Shown piece after piece: positions 1 to 8,571 of a DNA stretch of 64,000 nucleotides; position 1 is the first letter of the stretch; each line of letters begins with the position of its first letter. The position numbers and the translations under genes are program-made. This stretch comes from Streptomyces decoyicus (GTDB lineage: Bacteria > Actinomycetota > Actinomycetes > Streptomycetales > Streptomycetaceae): NCBI RefSeq assembly GCF_019880305.1, contig NZ_CP082301.1:8370001-8434000 (forward strand), given 5' to 3'. The notes beneath the pieces are model-generated. The model was not told the origin of the DNA, did not search any database, and saw nothing but the letters and a program-made list of their open reading frames with translations.

Positions 1-409
1 GCCGCCAGAGAACGCCACTGGCTGCACGAGTCCGCCGCCCGGCCCGGAGGAGAGATCATCTGCTGTCCGTAGGTGTTTTCGATCTCTGGCCGTGAGGTGA
101 CCAGCGCCTTCGCGCGCCGTGGATGTAATGGTTGAATGTATTTGACCCGTGACCGCACCCTGGCGGACATGGCACGAATTTCAGATGTGCGGCCTGGATC
201 GTGGTGGTGCCCCTCATGTGGGCTCTGCTCCGCATCCTGCCGACCGGTATCAGAACACTTCACGTCCGAAGGAATGGTGCGGTACCTGTGGTGCGCCACC
301 AGTGGATGGATGATCGCTTGCTCCGACATTCAGCTGATCCAGGTGAGCGAGCAGAGCGGAGACCGCCAGACCGCGGCGCGTGGGGTTTCGTGACGTCCGA
401 GAAGGTCAC
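1..409. other. Left-edge region without a convincing gene
   Basis: Frame 1 of the + strand is open from the window edge to a stop at 70-72 and ends in EIICCP. This could be the last 23 codons of a gene that begins outside the window, but it is too short to judge. From 73 to 409 I see no reading frame with a credible start and ribosome site; the overlapping short frames on both strands look like chance. The stretch probably holds the promoter of the CGNR gene that follows. Confidence 0.3.
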
Positions 410-937
410 GTGAAGCAAAATCATTACGGCCGCCTTGGGGCGGTACTGTCCGCAGATTTGATCAATCTGCCCGAGATGAGCGCTACGAGCATCCAAAGGC
501 TGCTCGAGACACACGAGATCCGGCGCGCAGAAATCACTGATGCCGATGTGGAGTGCTTTGCGCGCTGGCGAGATCAACTGGCTCGGGTATTTGGTTGCAG
601 GGATGCGGCTGAGCAGTGCTCAGCGGTGAACGACCTGCTGGTGGAGGCAACTATCCGCCCCTGGGTGAGCACCCACGACGGCCTTCAGCCCCATCTTCAC
701 TTCGTGCCCGACTCGGCTGACGTACTTTCCCGGGTCAAGGCAGTCACCGCTGGTGGCCTTGCCTTCGTCCTGTGCTGGGAAGGAGGAGCACGGCTGGGGC
801 GATGCATGCGCTCCGAGTGTTCCCGAGCCTATGTGGACACGTCCAGGAACGGGCAACGGCGATATTGCACAGCACGCTGCGGAAACACCGAAGCAGTGAT
901 GCGACACCGTTCCCGACGCTCACGCTTCAAGCCCTGA
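410..937 (+). CDS. CGNR zinc-finger (ABATE-domain) transcriptional regulator
   Basis: The protein of about 175 residues has the ABATE-type N-terminal half (GRLGAVLSADLINL near the start) and a C-terminal CGNR zinc finger: C-x4-C in GRCMRSECSRAYVDTS, then RRYCTARCGN with the family-defining C-G-N and a basic tail. Family members are small actinobacterial DNA-binding regulators; the ligand is unknown. I chose GTG at 410 because GAGAAGG lies a few bases upstream; a GTG at 380 would add ten residues without a better ribosome site. A second CGNR protein sits at 59049. Family call is strong, target unknown. Confidence 0.82.
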   Translation: MKQNHYGRLGAVLSADLINLPEMSATSIQRLLETHEIRRAEITDADVECFARWRDQLARVFGCRDAAEQCSAVNDLLVEATIRPWVSTHDGLQPHLHFVPDSADVLSRVKAVTAGGLAFVLCWEGGARLGRCMRSECSRAYVDTSRNGQRRYCTARCGNTEAVMRHRSRRSRFKP

Positions 938-1164
938 TCGGCCCGTCGACCGTCTGGCCTTCAGACGTGCGTCGTTGGGGGTGTTCACGTCCCTTCCGAC
1001 ACAACTGTACGACTGTAGTCGGGCGAGCGGTCTGCCCGCACTGCGCCTGGCGGCTGTTAACACCGCTCGTGATCAATCCATCCAGAGCGCGCCCACGCGG
1101 TACTGATCCGGCTGCAGGCTCGACGCCGGCCATCGCCGCGGAGGTGGCGGCAAGGTGCGCCGCC

Positions 1165-1719
1165 TTACGCCTTGTTTCGGCGGGCAGAGCGCCGACGAAG
1201 CAATACAGGCAGTACGTACCAGCACAGGGCGAACCACATCATGACACCACCGACGAGCAGTTCTGCGAGGAGGCTCGGTACGACGACGTGAAGGAGCAGG
1301 AGGAGTGTGCCGCCGATTGTCAACGCGAGGAGGACCATGCCGCACACCATCAGCCGGCCCGCGATCGTGATGACGTCGTCCTTCATGCGCTGGCCGGACA
1401 GAAAACGGTGGATCGACACCGGCGCTATCAGTGCTCCGGTGCCGGAAGCCCCGAGTATCACGGTGATCACGTAGACGACGTGGTCGAAGGTCCCCAGTTC
1501 GTGGAAATACGGAGTGAACGCCACACTCAGCAGGAAACCAAAGAGGATCTGTACGCCGGTCTGCGCGACTCTCGTCTCCTGCAGAATCTCGTTCCACCTT
1601 CGGTTTACCCGCTCCCGCGCAGTCTCCTGCCGTTCCTCGACCGGCGGGGGAGCCGACCCGTGGCAGGAGAGAGAGTCGTGCTGCGACGTGTATGGCATCG
1701 ACGGACCCGTCACGGTCAT
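1165..1719 (-). CDS. DUF6328 family four-helix membrane protein
   Basis: This 184-residue protein has a hydrophilic N-terminus, a conserved-looking segment NEILQETRVAQTGVQILFGFLLS at about 43-65, then four hydrophobic spans at roughly 55-73, 82-101, 119-142 and 148-174, and a short arginine-rich tail. That is the layout of actinobacterial DUF6328 proteins, which have no established function. The open frame runs much further upstream, but the ATG at 1719 has an excellent GGAGG seven bases before it, and the sequence upstream of it has no membrane-protein character, so this start is preferred. It faces the CGNR gene convergently with about 230 bases between. Confidence 0.78.
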   Translation of the reverse strand: MTVTGPSMPYTSQHDSLSCHGSAPPPVEERQETARERVNRRWNEILQETRVAQTGVQILFGFLLSVAFTPYFHELGTFDHVVYVITVILGASGTGALIAPVSIHRFLSGQRMKDDVITIAGRLMVCGMVLLALTIGGTLLLLLHVVVPSLLAELLVGGVMMWFALCWYVLPVLLRRRSARRNKA

Positions 1720-2175
1720 GACATCCTCCCAACTGAGAAAAACTGAGGAAACCCGTGTTCCCCCTCGCAGCGGATTCACGTCCCTGCGCCCCCAAAAAAC
1801 GCACGTCAGGCCTGTCAGCGAAGGCCGGTCGCGATCCGCGACAGACTCGCGCCGGTGCGTGCTTAGCTTCTCGTTCAACGAAGCGGCCCCGGGCCGCCGC
1901 CTTGGTGGTGCGGGAGTGGCGGAAGCGGCCAGCTCGGTTCCCGCCGTTACCGCGACCCGGTCGCAGCAGCATGAACACCGATGCCCGGCCGTTCCGTCGG
2001 CGACGCTCGCCTGTCGCCTGTCGCCTGTCGCCCGTCCCCGTCCGGCGGCCTGCTCCGCCGAGCAGCAGGATCGTCCCGTGCTCCGTGCTCCCGTTCGCAC
2101 GTCACGGCTGTGTAATGCAGCGATCCGGGCATCAACGCCCAGGGCGCTGCCGGCATCTCCCCTCGCAGCAACGAC
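1720..2175. other. Gap with no recognisable gene
   Basis: Both strands are open for long distances here, but the predicted proteins are arginine/alanine-rich and carry no domain signature. A short tandem run of GCCTGTC units lies near 2010-2030. The promoter of the DUF6328 gene should lie at the left end of this stretch. Confidence 0.4.
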
Positions 2176-2373
2176 ATGAGGAGTTCGAGATGCTTCGTAC
2201 GCCTGATCGCCGTGCCGGTCGCGGCCGTCACCCTGCCCCTGACCGTTGCCGGCAGCGGCCCGGGGAACTACGACTACGAACTGCAGCAGAAGTACGGCGA
2301 GTTCGGGACCACGCCGGAGCCGCCGGCCATGCCCAGCGACGGCTGGAAGCACTTCTACAAGCCTTGCTCCTGA
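2176..2373 (+). CDS. Possible small secreted protein (65 aa)
   Basis: The reading frame starts with two arginines and a hydrophobic stretch (LIAVPVAAVTLPLTVAG) that would serve as a signal peptide, then about 40 residues rich in Gly, Pro, Tyr and Lys ending KHFYKPCS. I do not recognise a family. There is no clear ribosome site ahead of the ATG, so this may be a chance frame or the 5' remnant of the broken protease gene just downstream. Confidence 0.3.
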   Translation: MRSSRCFVRLIAVPVAAVTLPLTVAGSGPGNYDYELQQKYGEFGTTPEPPAMPSDGWKHFYKPCS

Positions 2374-2528
2374 CCACAACCGGGCGCCAACGGTCCTCCA
2401 CACACCGGCGGCGCCCGGCACCGGAGCTGGCCTGAACAAGCGGGTAAGGGCGCCCCCTCGGCACCGGCCCGCCCCTCCCATGACGTCTGCGAAGAGCCGA
2501 AAAAAGCGCCCTGGCCGTTGGATCCCCG

Positions 2529-2747
2529 GTGCGACGGCCACACCGCACCGGGCGCTCGGACTTCTGCATGGAAAAGGTGTCCGGGATTCCCGCCGGCGGC
2601 GACTCCGGAGGCCCGGTGATGAGCATCGCCCCACCTGGCACCGAAACCCTCCTCGGCGTCTTTGACGGCTCCGACCGGGAGAAGATCGCCGAGGCAGGGG
2701 AGATCTCCCAGCAACTCGCCTGGATCCGCTCAGTCACCCGGCGATAG
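2529..2747 (+). pseudogene. C-terminal remnant of a trypsin-like (S1) serine protease
   Basis: The segment GIPAGGDSGGPVMS carries the GDSGGP catalytic-serine motif of chymotrypsin-fold proteases, followed by a plausible last beta-strand and C-terminal helix (LLGVFDGSDREKIAEAGEISQQLAWI). The upstream domain with the catalytic His and Asp is missing in all frames, so only the last quarter of the enzyme is left. It cannot be catalytic. The small secreted frame at 2176 could be the other end of the same gene, but nothing in the sequence proves it. Confidence 0.6.
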
Positions 2748-3407
2748 CGCAGAGCGCGGGCACGAGCGGATGCCGCCGACGCCCGGGTACGGCAGCCACG
2801 CTCGACACTTCGACGTACGACGCCCCATCCGCCCGTCGTCGGCATCACCGGATCCGCGGCGCGGCAAGGGTGGTGATCGTCGAGATCGGGACGGGCACCT
2901 GCTGCTCTCGACCGAGCTGAACGGGTCGCCGGCTGCGCGACGGGACCGGGCACCGCACGCGGAGCAGCAGGTGCTGCTTGTGGTGGGCCAGGAGTAGTTC
3001 GCCGGCGGGCGTGCAGTCCAGCAGGGCGAAGTGCGTGGGGGCCTTCGGCCACGGTTGCCCGAGCGGCAGGCCCAGCCGTCGACGATGGGGTCGACACGAG
3101 GGGTGTCCATCAGGGAGGCGGGCAACGTCAAGGGCAAGGTCGTGGTCACGATCGGAATCGTCCCCCCCCGGCCACTGACAGCGGTCACCGGCCCCGGTTC
3201 ATCTCCGACGACATGCGGCACAACCGGACACCGGCCGCGCACGAGTGGCTCGTGCGTACCCGGAGGCCGCGCCATCTAGCGCACGCGCCGTCTTCCTGCC
3301 CTTCAGCAACGTGACCACAGCCCAATGCAGTTACTGAGCGCTGCATGCCACTTGGATGCCCTTGCCGTATGCGGTGATCACGCCGATCGTATGGCCGTTC
3401 CCGGCGC
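2748..3407. other. Gene debris, unidentified
   Basis: On the minus strand at about 2890-3040 a stretch reads THFALLDCTPAGELLLAHHK, and at about 3110-3180 another frame reads TTTLPLTLPASLMDTPRV; both look like natural protein but lie in different frames. I read this as the frameshifted remains of one unidentified gene and assign no function. Confidence 0.3.
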
Positions 3408-3965
3408 TCAGCGGGCCCGCCACCGATGATCGGGAAGGAATCGCACGTCGTACTGCTCCGGAACGCTTGCGAATCTGCCGGGCTCCGGGATGACTGGCTC
3501 GGCGGGCAGGCCGAGCTGCTCAACGGGCGCGCCGAGGCTGTCGAAGAACCGCTCGAAAGTGCCGCCGGGACCGGCGGCGACGCCGACGACCTGGCTGTGG
3601 TGGCGCTCCATACGGTAGGCGTGGGGGCAGTTCTTGGGCACGAAGCCGAAGTCGCCGGGGGTGAGCAGCTTCTCCTGCTGCTTGCCCCGGGTGTCCTCGA
3701 CAAAGAGCCGGACGGCGCCGGCAGTGACGTAGAAGATCTCGTGGGTGTCGGTGTGCAGATGGGCCGGGATGAGATCGCCCTTGGGGCCTTCGACGGTGAA
3801 GAAGTTGAAGGTGTTCTCGGTCTGCTCGCCACCGGCGTAGATGGTGATCAGATCGCCGAACAGGTGTGCGCGGTCCCCTTCGCCCTTCTCGATGAAGTAG
3901 GGCGTGCCTGGTTCCGCGGGTATGCGTGAGGCCCCCCGGTAGCGGGTGGCGTACTCGATGGTCAT
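3408..3965 (-). CDS. Cupin-fold quercetin 2,3-dioxygenase-like protein
   Basis: This 185-residue protein has the cupin metal-site motif HLHTDTHEIFYVTAG followed by the second cupin box (PGDFGFVPKNCPHAYR) with a further histidine. The family includes quercetin 2,3-dioxygenases and many metal-dependent oxygenases of unknown substrate; one cupin domain of this length fits. It is transcribed divergently from a MarR regulator, and a perfect palindrome lies between them, so it is the likely target of that regulator and may act on a phenolic or flavonoid-like compound that also serves as inducer (inference). Start ATG at 3965. Confidence 0.75.
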   Translation of the reverse strand: MTIEYATRYRGASRIPAEPGTPYFIEKGEGDRAHLFGDLITIYAGGEQTENTFNFFTVEGPKGDLIPAHLHTDTHEIFYVTAGAVRLFVEDTRGKQQEKLLTPGDFGFVPKNCPHAYRMERHHSQVVGVAAGPGGTFERFFDSLGAPVEQLGLPAEPVIPEPGRFASVPEQYDVRFLPDHRWRAR

Positions 3966-3994
3966 GCGTTCTCCTCGGATCTACCCCTGCCAGG

Positions 3995-4013
3995 ATGTCA
4001 GGTAGCCTGACAT
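3995..4013. promoter_or_regulatory. Perfect palindrome, probable MarR operator
   Basis: The sequence ATGTCAGG-TAG-CCTGACAT is a perfect 8-bp inverted repeat with a 3-bp spacer, 30 bases upstream of the cupin start and about 65 bases before the MarR start. Its size and place between divergent genes fit a MarR dimer site controlling both promoters. Confidence 0.7.
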
Positions 4014-4077
4014 TACAAGTTCGGGCGAGCAAGCCGTCGAAGTGGCCCGGCCCCCTTTCCGCCATCGTGAGGAACAG

Positions 4078-4521
4078 ATGCAGTCCACTCCCCGCAATCT
4101 CCCTCAGCTGCTCGGTGACGCCCGGCGCTGGTTCGAGGAGGGGCTGTTGGCAGCCCTGGAAGCAGGTGGCGCCGCACGAGTATCCCCGGCACAGGCGCAG
4201 CTCTTCGCGGTGCTGGACGACCAGGGCACCACGGTGTCGGAGCTGGCCCGGCGCATGGGCGTCACCCGACAGACCGCGCATCAGGCCGTGCACGGCCTGG
4301 TCACCGCCGGGCTTCTCGCACAGGTCCCCGATCCCGCCGCCACCCGCCGGCGGCTGATCCGGCGCACCGTGGAGGGGGAACGTGCACACCGTCAGGCTTG
4401 CCACATCCTTGAGCGGCTGGAGGAGCAGCTCGCCGAGCGGATCGGTCGGGGGCAGGTCGATGCCCTGCGCACGGTGCTGGAGACGCCATGGGGGCGGCCG
4501 CCCTTCCCGAGCTCGGAGTGA
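4078..4521 (+). CDS. MarR family transcriptional regulator
   Basis: This protein of about 147 residues has the MarR winged-helix order: an N-terminal helix (LPQLLGDARRWFEEGLLAALEAGG), the recognition region TTVSELARRMGVTRQTAHQAVHGLVTAGLL, the wing with DPAATRRRLIRRT, and a C-terminal dimerisation helix. I prefer ATG at 4078, which follows GTGAGGAAC, over the GTG at 4042, which would extend the protein into the promoter. The divergent cupin gene and the shared palindrome make local autoregulated control the likely role. Confidence 0.82.
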   Translation: MQSTPRNLPQLLGDARRWFEEGLLAALEAGGAARVSPAQAQLFAVLDDQGTTVSELARRMGVTRQTAHQAVHGLVTAGLLAQVPDPAATRRRLIRRTVEGERAHRQACHILERLEEQLAERIGRGQVDALRTVLETPWGRPPFPSSE

Positions 4522-4589
4522 GGCGCCCGGTGCTGCCCGTCGGATAGGGATCGGGTACAGCATCGCCGTACCGGCGCAGGAGGTTGGCG

Positions 4590-4835
4590 CGGGCGGGTGG
4601 AGCCGGCGAGCGTGGCGAGCTTGCGGATCTCTTCGCGGCGGGCGTCCTTTTCGCCGACGCAGTAGGCGGTGAAGTACGCGTCCAGGGCGGTGGTGGACAC
4701 GAGCCGTTTGGCGTTCTCGACTTTGCCGAGGGTGGTTCCGCTGGGAAGTCCGATCCGGGCGGCGGCATCGTCGAGGTTCATGCCGGTGCGTTGCCGCGGG
4801 GTTTTGAGGGCACCGCCCAGGCGCCGAAGCATCAT
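4590..4835 (-). pseudogene. Truncated XRE/DUF5753-type helix-turn-helix regulator
   Basis: The first 80 residues resemble the N-terminal HTH domain of the abundant Streptomyces XRE regulators (LGGALKTPRQRTGMNLDDAAARIG, then a KVENAKR recognition helix and a leucine-rich stretch ending REEIRKLATLAG). After that the frame turns into low-complexity arginine-rich sequence running antisense through the end of marR, and the sensor domain of about 180 residues is absent. I read it as a 3'-truncated gene; expression as a short DNA-binding protein cannot be excluded. Confidence 0.55.
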
Positions 4836-5051
4836 GTTCGGCTGGGCCTCTGCATCCGGTTTCCTCCTCCTCGTCGCCGGTCTGCAGACGTCAACTGCCG
4901 CGTCATGCGTCCATGTTGACCCGGCAGATGCAACCGTGCGACTCGCTCCCCGGACACCCGTGCGGTTAGGCGAGGTGTCCGCCCGCGCACCATCCCGTGT
5001 CGGGTGGGAAGGCTGTGCCTGCCCGGTCCGCCGCGGCGACTGATCGTTTCG

Positions 5052-5756
5052 CTACTGCTTGTCGCGCGCGGCGGACCGTTTGGTGATCTCGGTCTTGATC
5101 GTCTCGCGCAGCTCGTCTGACGTGAAGCCGAGGTTGCGCAGGATCTGCGCGGCTGGGCTCTCCTCGGTGCGGATCAGGCCCAGCAGTGCGTGTTCCGTGC
5201 CGACCCAGTCGTGGCCGAGGTCGGCCGCCGCGCGGCGTGCCTGCTCGATGGCCTCCTTGCTCTCCGGCCGGAAAGCGATGTGACCCCGCAGCGCCTTCGC
5301 GCCGGCCGGCGGCATCGCTTCCTCGATTGCGTCGCGGATGCGTTGCTCCGACTCGGTTTTCGCGATCAACACCTCGTATGCCAGGCCCCGCGGTTCGCCG
5401 AGCAGGCCGAGCAGGAGGTGTTCGGTGCCGATGAAGTCGTGCTTGTGCGTTCGGGCGGCCTCCTGCGCCAGCACGATGCTGTGCCGGTTCAGGTCGGTGT
5501 ACCGCTCGAAAGGGCCGGGTGCGTGGCGTTGCTGGGCGGCCTGCTTGGACACCCCGATGGCGTCGCCGATCTCGGTCCACGACGCGCCGGTCTGCTTGGC
5601 CTTGCTGACGTAGTGGTCGATGAGCTGGTCACCGAGGTCGGACAGGGTCTGAGCGCGCAGTCGCGCCTCGCTGATGCGGGCCAGTTCGTTGGCGTCGGGG
5701 AGTTCCTCGTCGAGACGGGCGATCAGGTCGGCGAGACTGATGTCGAGTGGACTCAT
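5052..5756 (-). CDS. HTH protein with two Clp-N (ClpC N-domain-like) repeats
   Basis: The 234-residue protein begins with a helical segment and an HTH-like stretch (TGASWTEIGDAIGVSKQAAQQRHAPG, about 57-82). It then has two Clp_N repeats: RHSIVLAQEAARTHKHDFIGTEHLLLGLLGEP at about 92-124 and EAIEQARRAAADLGHDWVGTEHALLGLIRTEESPAAQILRNLG near 170-212. There is no AAA+ domain, so it is not an unfoldase; it looks like a DNA-binding protein that borrowed the ClpC substrate/adaptor-binding module, and so may link stress or proteolysis to transcription (inference). The start ATG at 5756 lies where the promoter predicts the transcript begins. Confidence 0.75.
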   Translation of the reverse strand: MSPLDISLADLIARLDEELPDANELARISEARLRAQTLSDLGDQLIDHYVSKAKQTGASWTEIGDAIGVSKQAAQQRHAPGPFERYTDLNRHSIVLAQEAARTHKHDFIGTEHLLLGLLGEPRGLAYEVLIAKTESEQRIRDAIEEAMPPAGAKALRGHIAFRPESKEAIEQARRAAADLGHDWVGTEHALLGLIRTEESPAAQILRNLGFTSDELRETIKTEITKRSAARDKQ

Positions 5757-5757
5757 G

Positions 5758-5776
5758 CGTCAATCTTAAGTTGACG
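5758..5776. promoter_or_regulatory. Operator copy 1: CGTCAA-N7-TTGACG
   Basis: A perfect 6-bp inverted repeat with a 7-bp spacer, one base upstream of the ATG at 5756. An identical-architecture copy lies at 5786-5804, with centres 28 bp apart. It overlaps the -10 element, so a bound protein would block the promoter. The HTH product itself is the obvious candidate repressor. Confidence 0.65.
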
Positions 5777-5791
5777 ATCGCGCATCGTCAA
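5763..5791 (-). promoter_or_regulatory. Sigma70-type promoter giving a probable leaderless mRNA
   Basis: On the minus strand TTGACG (5791-5786) is followed by exactly 17 bases and then TAAGAT (5768-5763). Seven bases further is the A of the ATG at 5756, so the transcript should start at the initiation codon, without a leader. Both promoter elements lie inside the paired operators. Confidence 0.65.
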
Positions 5792-5804
5792 CTTGTAATT
5801 GACG
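5786..5804. promoter_or_regulatory. Operator copy 2: CGTCAA-N7-TTGACG
   Basis: Second perfect copy of the 6-7-6 inverted repeat. Its arm at 5786-5791 is, on the minus strand, also the -35 hexamer of the promoter. Confidence 0.65.
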
Positions 5805-5984
5805 CTAGTTCTGGATCTGCTCCCGCGGCTTCGTACGCGATGGCCCGGTGCAGCTCGGGCCCGATCGCGACCCACAAAGACCGTGTCCCATGGGTGGAGC
5901 GACTCGGCCATCTACACCTGCACACGCCTGGGTTGTCACCGCAGGCGGTGGAACTGGATCTCCACGAAAGGCGTTCAGGTAGGC

Positions 5985-7040
5985 ATGCGGATCTCTCTAA
6001 GACGTGTTGCGGGGATCGTCGCCGGCATAGCAATGGGGTGCGGCGGGGTCTCGGCCTGTGGGGCGGCCTCAGGTGATGAGGGCGGCCGGAGCGGGGATGG
6101 TACGGCATCCGCTTCCCCCACGAAGAGGGGGCCAGGAGGTTCCGGAGGCAGGCTGTTCGGTGGGATCTGGGCCTTCGACGGCCTCACGCTCACGGTGGAC
6201 GGACAAGAGGTGCACGGGCCCCAGACCGCCAGTCCGTGGGTGGAGTTCCGCGATGACGGGACAGTCGCAGGGGACTACGGCTGCACCCCGTTTCGAGTGA
6301 AAGCCGAACTGGAGGCAACCACGCTGACATTGGGTGAAGACCTTCCGGTGCTGCCCCCTCCTTCGGCGACGCCTGCTCCGCCCGACGAGACGGCCTCATG
6401 CCCGACGCCGGAGAAGCGGCAGAAGGACCTCGCGGGCTCCACGGGTCCGGACGCGCACAATCCGAAAGCGGAGGGCCTCACACCACGGAACTCGGAGCTG
6501 ACAGATTTCGAGTCGAAGGTCAAGAAGTTCTTCCACCGAGGCCCGCTGAAGATCACCGAGAAGAAACTGGAGCAGCAACCTGAGGGCCGCCTCCCGGCTC
6601 GTTGCCGCAACTGCGGAACAAGCACGGTGACGTAGCCACCCTCACCCTCGTCAGATCCCCGGGCATCTTCGACACCAAGTTCCAACTTGACGAGCGGATG
6701 GCCTACGACAGCTCCGATGACGTCAAGTCCGCCAAGGACACTTCCTTCGCATTCCACCGCGACGGCACCGTCACCGGCAAGCTTGGCTGCAACGACTTCA
6801 CCGCCAAAGTCTTCTTCAACGGCTCCCACGTCTTCTTCCGCGACGCCCAACTCACCACTCACCACTCACCGCACCTGCGCAGCACAGAACATGGAGGACG
6901 AGGCATCCGCCTTCAAGACGCTGCAGCGTTCATTGAACTACCGCTATACCGGTGACAGTGGCGGGATCTACATGAGGGACGACCACACCAGCGAGGATCT
7001 GGCCACAGGTCTTGTCTTCCGGCCCGTCGCAGCCCGGTAG
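5985..7040 (+). pseudogene. META-domain lipoprotein, broken by two frameshifts
   Basis: Translation from ATG 5985 gives a signal peptide with lipobox VSAC (Cys25), a linker, and a first META-like domain (LFGGIWAFDGLTLTVDGQ ... WVEFRDDGTVAGDYGCTPF). Near 6600 the frame shifts: the next frame continues LPQLRNKHGDVATLTL ... FHRDGTVTGKLGCNDFTAKVFF, a second META domain. At about 6850-6870 it shifts again and the end reads EDEASAFKTLQRSLNYRYTG ... TGLVFRP. Read through both shifts it is one two-domain lipoprotein of about 350 residues. The second shift coincides with a triple 7-bp repeat. As sequenced it should yield only a truncated lipoprotein, unless the shifts are sequencing errors. Confidence 0.75.
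6850..6870 (+). repeat. Three tandem ACTCACC units at a frameshift
   Basis: Three perfect copies of the heptamer ACTCACC sit where the META-lipoprotein reading frame shifts by +1. Removing one 7-base unit restores the downstream frame, so repeat slippage explains this lesion. Confidence 0.7.
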
Positions 7041-7205
7041 GTTGCAACCGCCCCACACGCCCGCACTAGCCGTCGATATTGCGCGGAAGATACTGCTGGT
7101 GTTCACGGTGGTGTCCTGGGACAGTCCGCTCGGGTTGGCCGAACGGCTTGACGGGGCCCTGTGCGGTGAAGGCTCGCTGGAATCAACATGGGGCGGGGTG
7201 GGTGG

Positions 7206-7293
7206 AGTTTGGTTGTTCCGGAGGGGTTGTGGGAGTTCGCGAAGCCGCTGATTCCTCCGTCGAAGGTGCGGCCGCAGGGCGCTGGGGCGCAAG
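7206..7293 (+). mobile_element. N-terminal scrap of an IS5-type transposase
   Basis: The translation VPEGLWEFAKPLIPPSKVRP matches the usual N-terminus of a Streptomyces IS5-type transposase, and a sister copy (VPDGLWEIARPLIPPSKVPP) lies on the opposite strand at the right end of the window. About 30 codons are left. The rest of 7041-7478 shows no gene. Confidence 0.6.
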
Positions 7294-7478
7294 ACAGTCG
7301 ACGTTCGCATCGCACGCAAGGGCATAGAGCCCAGCAACCGCTCGGGACCCCGTCGTCGGGTGAGGGCGATCCCGTAACTGGCCTTTGGCATGAGGGTAGT
7401 TGGCCAGGAGTGGATCCTGGGGGCCATCGGTGGGCTCCGTCGCCAGGTGCGGCAGAGAGCCCCTGGTATGGTGCGCCG

Positions 7479-7907
7479 ATGTCAGAGATCAGGAAGTTCC
7501 AAGTCACCTTTGACTGCGCAGAACCTGAGCGCCTCGCTCGTTTCTGGTGTGAGGTGTTGGGGTACGTCGTGCCGCCACCACCGGAGGGGTTTGCCACTTG
7601 GGACGATTTCAAGCGCTCGCAGCCACCTGAGCAGCGGGATTCATGGTTCGCCTGCAGTGATCCCTCAGGTGTGGGCCCGCGACTGTACTTCCAGCGCGTC
7701 CCCGAAGGGAAGGCCGCCAAGAACCGGCTGCATCTCGATGTGCGGGTCGGTACGGGACTCGTGGGTGAAGAGCGCCTCGCCGCACTTGAGGCCGAATGCG
7801 CACGACTGGTCCCGCTCGGCGCGGTACACGTGCAAACGCTGTACGACGGAAATGATTCGTGCATCCCGATGCTGGACATCGAGGGCAACGAGTTCTGTGT
7901 CGACTGA
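7479..7907 (+). CDS. VOC (glyoxalase-like) family protein
   Basis: The 142-residue protein has the paired beta-alpha-beta modules of the vicinal oxygen chelate fold: FQVTFDCAEPERLARFWCEVLGYVV at the N-terminus, then NRLHLDVRVG in the middle and a C-terminal MLDIEGNEFCVD that would supply a metal-site acid. Family members are dioxygenases, glyoxalases or resistance proteins; the substrate cannot be read here. The upstream frame is open, but ATG at 7479 starts the fold. A TATGGT element ends six bases before the ATG, so a leaderless transcript is possible. Confidence 0.78.
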   Translation: MSEIRKFQVTFDCAEPERLARFWCEVLGYVVPPPPEGFATWDDFKRSQPPEQRDSWFACSDPSGVGPRLYFQRVPEGKAAKNRLHLDVRVGTGLVGEERLAALEAECARLVPLGAVHVQTLYDGNDSCIPMLDIEGNEFCVD

Positions 7908-7950
7908 GCATTCTCCGAGCTGGTGAGGTGGGGAGCCGCCTCCCTTGGAC

Positions 7951-8200
7951 CTCCTCCTGCCAAGCTGGCAGTTCGGTCGGGCCGCGTTCACGGCGGTGCG
8001 GGATGAGCAGGCCGGTGCCCCGGTACCCGCCGTCCGCGCTGGCCGTGGCCCGGCCGACGGCGGCCTTCGCACCGGACAGTTCCCACGCCGCGCAGTCGTT
8101 CCCGTTGCCTGTGACGGGCCGGTCGGCCGGTCGGCCGGCCGACGGCGGCGACGACGAGTCGGGTGTCTGCCTCGATGACGACCTGGTGGTTGCTGGACAT
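7951..8200 (-). mobile_element. Transposase (DDE) remnant, minus strand
   Basis: Minus-strand translation gives SSNHQVVIEADTRLVVAAVG and, after a frameshift, GNGNDCAAWELSGAKAAVG with ADGGYRGTGLLIPHR, the catalytic core of an IS5-type transposase. The ends are missing. Confidence 0.6.
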
Positions 8201-8201
8201 G

Positions 8202-8490
8202 GACGACGCCGCGATCGACGGCTCGCACGTCCGGGCGCTGAAGGGGGCCTCACGCCGGACCTTCGCCGGTCGACCGGGCCCGCCCCGGCAGCAAGCACCA
8301 TCTGATCGTCGACCGCCATGGCACTCCTCTGGCCGTTTCGCTGACCAGCAGGAATCATCACGATGTCACTCAACTGATGCCCCTGCTGGACGCGATTCCC
8401 CGCATTCGTAGACCACGTGGCCGGCCACGTCACCGGCCAGGCCGACTGTTCGCCGACCGCGGCTACGACTACGAACAAGGACCGCCGACT
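8202..8490 (+). mobile_element. Second IS5-type transposase remnant, plus strand
   Basis: Plus-strand frames read AIDGSHVRALKG, then after a shift PVDRARPGSKHHLIVDRHG, LAVSLTSRNHHDVTQLMPLLDAI and LFADRGYDY. This is the DDE core of a different IS5-type element, abutting the previous one head to head, with N- and C-terminal parts lost. Confidence 0.62.
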
Positions 8491-8571
8491 TCTCCGGGCC
8501 GGCGGCATCCCACCGGAGGCCGTCCGGAAGGGCACCGCCCACGGCTTACGTTGACAGCCCGGTGGCCGACC

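Noticed and set aside
2529..2747. Functional serine protease
   Set aside because: Only the GDSGGP segment remains; catalytic His and Asp are absent in every frame upstream.
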